DNA of 64,000 nucleotides from Bradysia coprophila (Eukaryota > Arthropoda > Insecta > Diptera > Sciaridae), in assembly GCF_014529535.1 (NCBI RefSeq), contig NC_050735.1, forward strand, positions 12,473,739-12,537,738. Reading direction: 5' to 3'. Under the pieces are notes generated by a model. It had not been told where the DNA came from and ran no database searches. It saw nothing but the letters and a program-made list of their open reading frames with translations. Shown one piece after another: positions 23,535-34,000 of the stretch. Position numbers and translations under genes: made by a program. Each line of letters starts with the position of its first letter. The first letter of the stretch is position 1.

Positions 23535-24290
23535 GATAATAACTGATAATATCGCTTCGAGTCAAGTGAAGTTGAGTGCAGAGCTTTCGCACGGCCTGCC
23601 GACAATAGTATTTTTGGGAGAACCGGTATTTGACTCGTACTAGTACATCACAGATGACACTAGGTGAGTCGTGAGTCACTCTTACCACTGAGACAGTAAA
23701 ATAATACGTAATGAAAGAGACAAACCCTTCGTGGGTTGTTAGGTGGGCGCAATTTTTCGTTTTATGAGCGACGTCTCATATATTTGGACATAAAACTCGC
23801 ATTTGTGAATCTAAGACGGGGTTGTCCATTAATCTTATCCAATAAAATTATGAATTTATGAGAACAAGGGTTGATCCGATCACTTGTTCGTATTAGGTCA
23901 ACGGACCGTGAGGTTAATAATGTTGCGAATTTTCTCTCATCAGAGCAACGGTTCTGATTCTGAAGAATTTAAAATTTCGAAGCCTTACACTGTTCAGTTT
24001 AATAGCAACCAGACTGATGATTCCCGCATCTCCGTCGCTAAATTATACGAAACGAATAAACGAAAATTGGACTTACTTCTTCACTTATATTGATTGCCAC
24101 TTGCTCGTTTCGTTGTATAAGCGTTGTGTGAGAAGGTTGTTACTGGATTCTCATCAAGCATAATTTTGTTAATCTTTAAGTAATTTAACCGACGGCTGAT
24201 ATGATTACAGCGAACAGTTTTGTGTTGCTAGTGGTGGCGTATAGTCACGTATAAGTAACCAGTTGGTGTGTTTTTGATGTAATAATTAAA

Positions 24291-25447
24291 ATGATTTCGT
24301 ATGAAGAGGCGACATCGTTTTTAGAAAATGTTTTAGAACTACCCAAAACATGGAAAAAGACATTCGACGACGACAAAATCGCATTTCTACGGATGTATGT
24401 GAAACATCACGTAACTAGAGTACCGTTTCAGGTAATTCTTATAGATTTTCACAGAATTACCTTGACTCACATATCAACAATCTTACCGCAAATCATAAGG
24501 TTCGGATAAATTCCTTTGTGATCTTTCCATAGAATATTACAATGGCGATAGTCAGCCCAGAGGAACGTCACCGACCAACAGTAGAAGAGTTAATTAGTCA
24601 AGGGCTGACGGGAATCGGTGGATGCTGTTTAAATCTCAATTTCTTCACCACCATTTTGATGCAGGCTCTAGGCCTAGATGCATTCGCTGTTCAAGGAACG
24701 CATTTCATGGCACCGGTTGATGGGACGCACTGTATGTGCATGGTTCGGCTGAATGAGAACGAATTGTTTATGGTGGAAGTGGGAGCTGGCTATCCATTTT
24801 TGGACGTAATACCAATGCAAAATCTTCCGTTTCGATTCACGGCTGGTGGATATGTGAACGAATTTCGGCAGATTTCGGATGGCAAAATTGGACGTTTTCA
24901 AATTGGTGGTGGATTGTTCGGAGGAGATTATGTAGGCTCGTCGTGCAGATATTTAATCCGAACGTTTATAGTCCTTCCGGTCTGATTAAACATTTTGGTC
25001 TTTCAGATCGGAAAAACCGAATCATTGCGAACATCTTGGGATTTGATTCCAAGGAATTATGAAGATTTTGACCATGCAATGGACATGACCTTTACGTCGG
25101 TCCCGCATTCGAGCCTGCTGAAAACTAACTACTTTTGCCGCTACTTCTTTCCCGGTGAATACGAAAAACTGTATCCTGATGTTGCTACCCCAGCAGATAG
25201 TGAAAGGCAACCGAACGAACCAAACTCTGCGGACACTCCAACCAATTACGTGTTCATCTTTAAGCGTCGCATCATTATCGGCGATGAGTACTCACGGAAA
25301 TATGTTCGCCATTTCGAATCATACGATGAAATGGTACCGGAAATCGCAAAATGTTTTCCCAAATTGAAGCTGCACGACATTAAACAAGTGCTGGAAATGT
25401 TTGCAACAATCGAAATTGTTCCCTCTCCGTACGATCACATTTTGTAG
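24291..25447 (+). CDS. arylamine N-acetyltransferase family protein
   Basis: Predicted to move acetyl (or acyl) groups from CoA to arylamine, hydrazine or similar substrates in the cytosol, helping detoxification. Three exons (24291-24431, 24533-24931, 25007-25447) join in phase 0 to give 326 aa; the family is usually about 280-300. VPFQNI matches the conserved VPFENL. The catalytic cysteine is expected in GIGGCCLNLNFF (family RGGYC.E.N), and the histidine in GTHCMCMV. The third triad residue, normally Asp in a VDVGFG motif, is Glu here (VEVGAGYPF), which is unusual. PFRF..GG matches the downstream substrate-loop motif. A polyA signal AATAAA lies near 25660. The gene is on the opposite strand to NDUFV3, with convergent 3' ends about 420 bp apart. 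To my knowledge this enzyme is not part of the core dipteran set. Confidence 0.85.
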
Positions 25448-25864
25448 TGAGGGTGCTACTGGTTAATTGCCATTGTAACCACAATACAATCGAAGAAATC
25501 AAGAAATCACAGCAAATAACGTGACGACTTTGATTTGCCTTTCTACTGTAAACTGTAACCCTCAAGAACTGATGGGATAACGTATACCGGATATGTACCT
25601 CCATGGACCTGTAACTATTCTACAACCAACTCTTGAGGGTTCGTCTGCTCATAATTCTAAATAAATCCCTTCGAAGAGACTTAGTCGGAAAAGCGAACGA
25701 GAGATTGACTATTTCCACAAAACTCTAAATTTGACTCAATCGACCAGCAAAACAGTCAAGACTTTAATGATAATGCAAGCGTTTACCTTCTGAATTTTCT
25801 AATTTTTCTTCAAAGTAAAATCAATTCAACAAAACTAGTAGCATGACAAAGGACCATCCGGTGC

Positions 25865-26289
25865 TCACTTCAGTGCCGATGGTTGTGGACATCTATATTT
25901 GGCCATTTCAATTTCGGCTTAGGAAAATTATTTTAATTTAGAATTTTGATTGGTGTAACAATGATTCGTCATTTACCTTCGGCGTAGCTTGTTTTGTCGT
26001 AGCAAAAGTATTCCGGAACTTTATAATCAGCTGTCGCCGAAGCGCCCGGCCTAAGGATTGTACAAATCACAATTTAGGATGTTATGTCTAGAGCGACCCC
26101 GAATTATTGATCAAGAGATTCATACCCGACTGGTTCCCTATTCGATTTAACACATCTTTCGCTCAGTCCAGCTACGTTCAACGACGGTTGACTGGGACCC
26201 TTGTTTGCTGTAGTTGGAGCTCCGGATTTTGCATTGCTGAACGCCCGAATGGCCAGTGAATTCAATCGAATTACGGGTCTTACATTCAT
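25865..26289 (-). CDS. NDUFV3: NADH:ubiquinone oxidoreductase (complex I) flavoprotein 3 subunit
   Basis: Small accessory subunit of the matrix-arm N module of mitochondrial complex I. Three exons on the minus strand (26289-26126, 26050-25977, 25917-25865) with consistent phases encode 96 aa. The N-terminus (MNVRPVIRLNSLAIRAFSNA) is rich in Arg and hydroxylated residues with no acid, as expected for a mitochondrial targeting peptide. The C-terminus reads DYKVPEYFCYDKTSYAE joined to AEIEMAKYRCPQPSALK, the conserved end of the insect homologues as I remember them. Exons 2 and 3 are only 74 and 53 bp, so automatic annotation could miss them. The introns are short (75 and 59 bp). Confidence 0.82.
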
Positions 26290-26511
26290 TTTGCACGATC
26301 AGAATTTACAATCTTTTGATTCTGAAGACTAGAAATATTGTTACGCAAAGAGATAACTGTCGGTGTGTGTGTGTGCGATACACCAGCTGTTTTGACATTC
26401 CTTTCAGATTTTTCGTTTAAATTTTACGAATCGTATAATAATGTGAAGGTGAATAGGAGCGGGAACATTTTGAAAGCGAAAACAAAACGTCAAATTCAGG
26501 CCATGCAAAAC

Positions 26512-26742
26512 CAAGGTTCTGAAAGAACAGGTTAAGACACTTTCGAGTAGATCACGAAGGCGATGTGATCAAAATTTTCCTGTAGCGCCAGCTAGGTTTG
26601 GAAAATTTTATATGACGATTTCAACTTAACAAAAAAAAATTGTTATCAAGTTGACTTTTCAAACAATATACATGTCTGAATTGTCAAGATTTGTGTTTCA
26701 CCCGCCTTCGTAAGTGTCTTAACCTGTTCTTTCAGAACCTTG
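26512..26742. mobile_element. MITE, CAAGGTTCTGAAAGAACAGG family, 231 bp
   Basis: Inverted ends CAAGGTTCTGAAAGAACAGG are flanked by a perfect 8-bp duplication TGCAAAAC (26504-26511, 26743-26750). The end sequence itself contains a small palindrome (GTTCTGAAAGAAC). It sits about 220 bp upstream of the NDUFV3 start codon. The same end sequence forms a tandem array at 61.2-61.6 kb. Confidence 0.88.
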
Positions 26743-27369
26743 TGCAAAACTGCCTCCACCATCTTGTATAACAAACTCAGCAATAGAGCGGAGGTACAGA
26801 ATGATTCACATCCACGCCGGGTTGTTCCAACACGTTACTGCACAACGGAATGCCACTGACACCGACTACAAACGACGCCACCTTTGTATACTATTACCCA
26901 AGGCTATAGACTGCTGGGCAGGTCACGCAGACCACCATAGGCTTAAAACTCTCCTTGTTATTTACTGGATTTTTTAGATTAAAAGTCGTTACTTAGGTAC
27001 TTGTGTCCCGTTTGATAGACTTTCATTGAATGCGTTTTCCTTAGATCAAATGTCCATTTTTATAGGCCATAACTTAGCTTTCTTAAGATTATTTTCATTC
27101 ATTTGGTCAACTTCATAGATTCGAGTGATTGAACATGGTGAATGACACTCAGAAACTCTCTAAAAGCAAAGAGTCAAATGCGATACAATGTTTCTCAAGG
27201 ATCAGTTAGGCTTCAACTTTGGTTAACGGGAACTAATATGAAAGTTCCAATACAAACATTGGATGATTAATGGAAAGGGAATTGCATGTGTCATGTAATG
27301 AGACCTCCATCAATTATCAAGAATCCACGCCATTAGTCGTATAAATTTATACGTCAGAGAGAGCTTTTT

Positions 27370-27935
27370 TCTCCTTTGTCTATTTTGCGATTTAATATGG
27401 AAATGAAAACTAAAATTGAGATATCTTTGCAGTTTTAAGTGGTTTTTCATATTTTTTTGGACCAAAATGTTTTAAAATGTGTTTGGAATCGACTGGCATT
27501 AACAGATTGTGTGAAAATATTTTTTTCTATTTTATTATTTTGTCAATCGATTCCAAACACACTTTAAAACATTTCGGTCCAAAAAAATATGAAAAACCAC
27601 TTAAAACCAGGGCCTACTTTTTGGAAACTAATTTCTTGAATTTCTCGAAATTTCTCAAATTTCTTGAATTTTCTCGAATTCGAGAAATTCGAGAAACTTC
27701 AAGAAACTTGAAAAATTAGTTTCTTGAAATTTCTTGAATTTCTCGAAGTTTCTCGAATTTCTTGAATTTTCTGGAATTTCTTGAAATTTCTTGAATTCGA
27801 GAAATTCAAGAAACTTTGAGAAATTCAAGAAATATTTTCTCTAAAAGTTTCTAAAAAGTAGGCCCTGCTTAAAACAGCAAAGATATCTCAAATTTAGTTT
27901 TCATTTCCATACTAAATCGCAAAATAGAAAAACTG
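27370..27935. repeat. foldback element interrupted by a MITE
   Basis: The outer arms (about 27380-27445 and 27869-27935) are complements containing CAAAGATATCTC. Inner arms around 27460-27500 and 27545-27607 also pair (TTTGGAATCGA and complement). The right arm is split by the hAT-like insertion at 27608-27867. Confidence 0.75.
27608..27867. mobile_element. hAT-like MITE, CAGGGCCTA family, 260 bp
   Basis: Ends CAGGGCCTACTTTTTGGAAA and complement are flanked by a perfect 8-bp duplication CTTAAAAC (27600-27607, 27868-27875). The interior is a run of 'tttcttgaa'/'ttctcgaa' units that can fold back on itself. It is a sister of 13455-13834 and 48232-48495. Confidence 0.9.
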
Positions 27936-27968
27936 ACAGATCGTAACAAAGGAGAAAAAGGTTCTCTC

Positions 27969-28151
27969 CAAAGCACCTAGCAGGGTAATAGAGGATTTTA
28001 CACGTCAAATAGAGTAGTTTTCGGAACGTCAAATAAGGGACCTAATACACTGTATAAAAATGAACTCAAATGAACACTGACATAAATTGAAAAAAAAAAA
28101 AAAATCGCAACAAATCAGCGCTACTGTCTGGTTAACTTTACTCTGTCGTGC
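27969..28151. repeat. composite of two MITE fragments
   Basis: The left part matches one end of the CAAAGCACCTAGCAGGG element found complete at 42731-42912. The right part matches the CACGGCAGAG family from its 'aaataagggacctaatac' interior to the end 'actctgtcgtg'. Each fragment lacks its other end. Confidence 0.7.
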
Positions 28152-28415
28152 TTCGCAGTAAATGTTTTTAAACAGGAAAACTTCCACATTTCCTGTGTTT
28201 AACCGAAATTTCAGCGGGAAATTTTTGAAATCATTAAAGTTCACACGTAGTGGATTGAGTATGTAACGATAGCGAATGGTATAATGGGTATAATCGAAAT
28301 GACAATACAAACGTCAAAAAAGTGGGCAAAATAGAGAGTGTTGGCAACACTCCCGTCAAAATTCATTTTTCTGATCTAAACGTCATTCAACCATCAGTTG
28401 TAAAAAAAAGACGAA

Positions 28416-30556
28416 ATGGCGTCAATGTTTCGTTCTGCTGTTCTGGCCGAGGGATTAATCAGAAAATCATCACCACGGGTGAGCTAATTGAAATCTTTTC
28501 GTGACCAGTGCTGCGAAATTGCATTGAAATGACCGAAAAACCTCCAACTTTTCCATGGGATCGTTGACGTAACAATTCACTTTTTTTTTCGCCGAATTCG
28601 CGAGACTCGATTTCTCAATGTCAGGTGTCAAGAAAAAAAAAATCTCTTTTTTCGACTCTGCTCCAAATTGACAATTACGCAACACAACACAGATTTGGGT
28701 TATTTTTAAATTGTTTTATTGACACGGTTACAATTTACACTACTTTCTGATGTTGGTGATCGTTGATTACCACTAAATTGATTTGTTATTTGTGTGACGC
28801 GATTTTTAGTTGTTGTATCGCGAAATGATTGAAATGAATATTTTCAATTGCAGATTTTGGCAGCAGCCGTTCCAAGCCGTAATCTCAATGTACAGGAGCA
28901 CATTTCGTACACATTATTGAACAGTGCTGATATCCCGACACCAAAGTGAGTTCATCGTTCCAATATTATTTACAGTTTCTACGAGTAGAATGCTTTATCA
29001 TCATGTAATCGATGAGTCATGTCATTGCGCAGGGATATTGAACTTGATTTTATTCAATCACAGACAGGGGAAACAAAGATTTGTAAATTGCTAGTTCATC
29101 AGTCGGCACGATATTACGCAATTCTTTGTGCGTTATATCCCTGGCGGTCGTTATAACCTTGACAGCTACGTTGTTAACAGCTCTGATGTCAATCTTTGTA
29201 TGATCAACAGGTTTGGTGTGGCTACCAGCGGGGCTGAAGCTAAACGCATCGCTGATGATTTGAAGACGGACAATATTGTATTAAAGGCTCAAGTATTAGC
29301 TGGTGGACGAGGTAAAGGTGCCTTCAAAAATGGCCTCAAAGGCGGCGTTCGATTGGTGTACTCGTCAGAGGAGGCCGAAAACATTGCCGGCAAAATGATC
29401 AATCAAGTATTGGTGACCAAGCAAACGGGAGCTGCTGGTCGAATGTGCAATAAGGTTATGGTCGCTGAGCGAAAGTTTCCCCGGCGAGAATTCTATTTTG
29501 CTGTGATGATGGAGCGTGCGTTTAATGTAAGTTGGTGCATATAGTACCGACTGTCGAGTCACTTAACGACGGACTGAGCGGATAAAGTTAATCGGAACGA
29601 ATTTATCCTCAGGGACCGGTATTGATTGCATCGTCACAAGGTGGTGTTAACATTGAAGAAGTGGCTGTAGAAAATCCAGATGCCATTTTATACGAACCGA
29701 TTGACATTGCTGAAGGACTGAAACCGGAACAAGCGCGAAAAATCGCCGAAAAAGTCGGTCTCGGCAATGTTGCCGATCAAATCAGCAAAACCCTCATCAA
29801 CATGTACGATCTGTTCATCAAGAAGGATGCCACTCTCATCGAAATCAATCCATATGCCGAAGACGCTTTCGATACATCCAAATGTGAGTCGTGTGACACA
29901 AATCAGAACGTCATTGACCGAATGTGACTGTTGAACTTGAACTTCTATTTTCAGATTTTGCTCTCGATGCCAAATTCCGTTTCGATGACACGGCCGAGTT
30001 CCGTCAAAAGGAATTGTTTGAAATGCGCGACTACAGCCAAGAGGATCCGAAAGAGGTGGCCGCTGCCAAATTCGATCTGAACTACATTGCACTGGACGGT
30101 CGCATCGGTTGTTTGGTCAATGGGGCTGGTTTGGCAATGGCAACGATGGACATCATCAAATTGCACGGTGGCGATCCAGCCAATTTCTTGGACGTCGGTG
30201 GCGGTGCCACAACCGAAGCGATCAAAGAGGCGTTCAAAATCATTACGGCCGATCCGAAAGTGCACTCAATTTTGGTGAACATTTTCGGTGGTATTATGCG
30301 ATGCGATGTCATCGCTGAGGGTATCATTGCCGCCACGAAGGAACTCAATCTGAAAACGCCAATCGTCGTACGTTTATTGGGCACAAAGGTCGAAGAGGCC
30401 AAGCAAATCATCAAGGACTCCAAATTGCGTATTTTACCCAGAGACGATCTGGATGAGGCTGCCAATTTGGCAGTTTATCTGGCCGATATTGTTCATTTGG
30501 CACGTGAGGCGAAATTGGATGTCAATTTTGAAATTCCAGAATATCATCATGATTAA
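28416..30556 (+). CDS. SUCLA2: succinate-CoA ligase [ADP-forming] subunit beta, mitochondrial
   Basis: TCA-cycle enzyme of the mitochondrial matrix; with the alpha subunit it converts succinyl-CoA, ADP and phosphate to succinate, CoA and ATP. Five exons (28416-28478, 28854-28945, 29211-29526, 29613-29883, 29955-30556) give 447 aa. A short basic presequence ([16 protein letters not shown]) precedes LNVQEHISY, the usual mature start. The ATP-grasp domain shows [20 protein letters not shown] and [11 protein letters not shown], which resemble the ADP-type rather than the GDP-type subunit. The CoA-ligase domain shows [25 protein letters not shown] and [11 protein letters not shown] polyA signal AATAAA occurs at about 30960. 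It is convergent with CTNNBL1, whose stop is about 500 bp away. Nothing is odd in the coding sequence. Confidence 0.97.
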
Positions 30557-31062
30557 GATGGGCTGCCCCCGCTGTCCCGTTTACCTCATACTTTCTAATT
30601 TATTTTTCCTTCGCAATTTTTTTTTTTCGAAACTCAGTTGGAGCATTAATGTATCGTTCCTATAAATCTAATTTGTTTGATGTACCGATGCGCATGTAAT
30701 TTATTCAAGAAAAGAATTCCCCTTACCTGCCCGTGTCCAAATGCCCAGTTTCATTCTCATCCTTAAACCACCCCCTAGAATGTAGATAGACCGTTTGACT
30801 CTTCCATATGATCGATTTACGACCGAGCCATCGATGAAGACACCATACGCTTTCTTAAATGCACCGTTGCTGATAAACAGCTACCATTGTCATCGATGTC
30901 TATTGTTGTCTTTTTTTTAAAAGAGCCGTGCAGTGCAGACATTCACAACATATTGTTAGAATAAAACGATTTTTTTTGAAATTATTGATGTTATTACAAA
31001 AAAACGAATCAAACGATGAAATACACGTTGAAACGAAGCGACGGTGAGTTTATAATTTTGCT

Positions 31063-34000
31063 TCAGAAACGGTCGACCAATTGTAGTATGTGCGCATTTT
31101 CCTGGTCTCTCCAATCATTGTCACCAGCTTCGCCAAGGTTACCAGCATACTCTGAGAAAATTAAAAATATTTTCAACGATTTGAAACAACATCGAAACTT
31201 AGACCAGTACCACAAATAAGTGACTTTGAGTCTGTCATAAAGCTACGGTTCTTTGGCAAATCTTTTTCCCAAATTCTTCAGAATTTTTCTGTATTTTTTC
31301 CAAAAATATTTCTTGCGAAAATAAGGAAGAAAATGTTTTCCTAAAAATCTGCCGTTATTTGCATTATGGACTTAGTGAAAATTTAAACAAAAGAATTATT
31401 CCGTTATGCAAATTACGGCAGAAATGGATAAACACCACTGACACAGCAAAAATAGTTCGGTAATCAAAGGATCTCAAAGCAGAATCATAATTGTAAAACT
31501 AGTTAAATAACAATGATCTTTCGACTGATACCAAAACAAAACACGGCGAGCTTGAATGAATTTAAATGAAGTTGTCGTGCGTATTGGGTTTCTCCCCTTC
31601 TCGAACGCACCAAGAGAAGTTTACGCACCTAAGGCTCATGTCATTGTCAAGATAAGTGCATTGGTTTCTCTTTAAATTCTGTTGAAGAACCATCTCAGGA
31701 TGTAATGTCAACGATCAGAACGAAAAACGTCTAGCCATCTAGCGACAGCATCATGGCAACAAAAAGTACGTCAGGTACTAAAGAAAGTTATATTACCTTT
31801 TAAATGACTGACACTAAACTTATGGCAGAAATGGTCACTGCTACAGTTTGCCATATTGAGGGATACTTCTGAACCCAAAACTGCTTTCAAATAAATTCTT
31901 CGAAGCTTGTGTGGCTGGTGTGAGGTGAGGTGATCAAAAACCGAAAACTTGCACTTTTCTAACCAAAATCCAGTTACACGAGCCGTACAGAAGGTTCTCG
32001 TTAGAAAGGTAATTGCATGTACTTTCGGGGCAAATAGGGTCTTATTGGGTTTAAAATTCATCCACACTGAGATATGTACAGTTGAAGTTTTCAACCGAAA
32101 AAAGACTGAAAACCTACGCTTTTCTTACAGAAGTTTCTCGAAGTACACGAAACGTGCATGGTCGTATGGGGTGTCATTAGAAAGGTAATTGCATGTACTT
32201 TCACGGAAAGTAGAACTTACAGAAGTCTGGTTGCATGTGCGATTCAATATAAGAACATAAACATTTCCACTTCTCATAATTCGTCGTAGATGATTCCAGT
32301 CTTTTTTCGGTTGAAAACTTCAACTGCACATATCTCAGTGTGGATGAATTTTAAACCCAATAAGACCCTATTAGCCCCGAAAGTACATGCAATTACCTTT
32401 CCAATGACATCCCACACAAGTACGGCTTGTGTAACTGGAGAAATTTTTGTAAGAAAAGTGCAAGTTTTGCGTTTTTGACCTCTTACCAGCCACACAAGCT
32501 TCGAAGAATTTTTTTAAAGTGATTTTGGCTTCTGGGATTGAATACCTTATTAGGCACATATAAAAAATTTAAATAGAAAATGCGTCCGATTTCGGTATTC
32601 TGTTTTTCCCTCAGACGATAAACACCACTGACACAGCAAAAATAGTTCGGTAATCAAAGGATCTAAGACTCATGTCATTGTCAAGCTCAGTGCATTAGTT
32701 TCTCTTTAAATTCTGTTAAAGGACCATCTCAGGAAATTTCTTCAACACTAAAGGCGAGAACAAAACAGTTTCTGAAAAATCGTTGAAAAATGTGTGGAAT
32801 TACAGTCCACAGTTACCAATTTACATTCTAATGATATACCATTACTGCGCTATTGGTAATTATATTTCACCAAAGTTACCAATAGTGCAGTATTTCTATA
32901 CCATTAGAATGTAAGTTGGTAACTGTGGACTGTAATTCCACGCATTTTTCAACGATTTTTCTTGTATATGCTATTTTTCAGTCATTTTTAACAATTTTTC
33001 AGGAACTGTGTACTCAGCTGAGCTGAAAGACCATTTTTCAACCATTTTTCAGAAACAATCTACTCGCCTTAACATCTTTAGTTGTCTTTACTCTGGGCAG
33101 AGGTGCTTACAAGTACAAAATTGCGTCCAAAAATTTGGTTTTACGGAGATTTTTCAAAAATCGCTGGTTTTTTGTTCTGATTGTTGATATTATATCCTGC
33201 GATGGTTCTCAAACAGAATTTGTAGAGAAATACAACATACAAGACAACTTTACTTACTTACTTTAAATTCGTTCAAGCTGGCCGTGAAAGGTTATTGGAG
33301 CCGGATGAAAAATGAATTTGAGAAATACAATTTTTATGTAAAGGCCCTACAAAGTACAGATCAAATTTTCGGATTTTCAACTTATCTGGCACGACAGGCC
33401 TTTCAAAAAAAACGAAAATCCATTCGTCATTTGGTACCAATACCGTCATTTCCACTCCCAATTTTTTGTGTGTGTGTCGGGTAGTGTCATAATATATGGC
33501 AGATGTTTCTAACCGTGGTTTTTTATGGTAACAAACGGATTCGACCTTGCTTCGTCAGTCAAACTAGCAATCGTGGTAAGGATTTATCAATATTGTGTTG
33601 GATAAGCTCCGTAAAGGCAACCTAAAGTTTCATGCTAAAAGATCAAATTCACTACTAACCTCTCATCACATGTCGTATGGTTTTGATGGATCCGCCTCTC
33701 ATGTTCAGTATTTGCAAAACTCTCTGTTTGATTGTCTCGGATGTCGAACAAATTTCCAAAATAATGTAGTCGATCAATTGTAGCGTAAACAATCCGGACG
33801 CCAATCGTTTCAAGTAATTGTCTTCGGTCTCCTCCTCTTCGGTCATCTCCGGATCCCGTTGCTGTGCCTCCAACTCATCGTCAACGGCGTCCACTTTCTC
33901 CAAATACTTTAAATGCAACTCAATCAACCGATCCACTTTCTCGTAATCGTTTTCCGCAAATTTGGCCAACATTCGTTGTCGCTGCGCACCTTTGCAATTA

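Larger units (their letters stand above)
26751..28415. other. intergenic region with nested foldback elements
   Basis: No gene is seen. It holds a large foldback (27370-27935) with a hAT-like MITE inserted in it, then pieces of two other MITE families (27969-28151). Short frames are by-products of these. Confidence 0.6.

Noticed and set aside
23884-24093. A short + frame just upstream of the N-acetyltransferase gene.
   Set aside because: It contains an ATG and a charged peptide, but no domain, no splice link and no codon evidence; it could be a small gene but I cannot support it.
33595-33660. Truncated CTNNBL1 ending at the stop just after exon 3.
   Set aside because: A donor GTTAGT at the exon end and a perfectly matching terminal exon at 31151-31063 restore the full protein.
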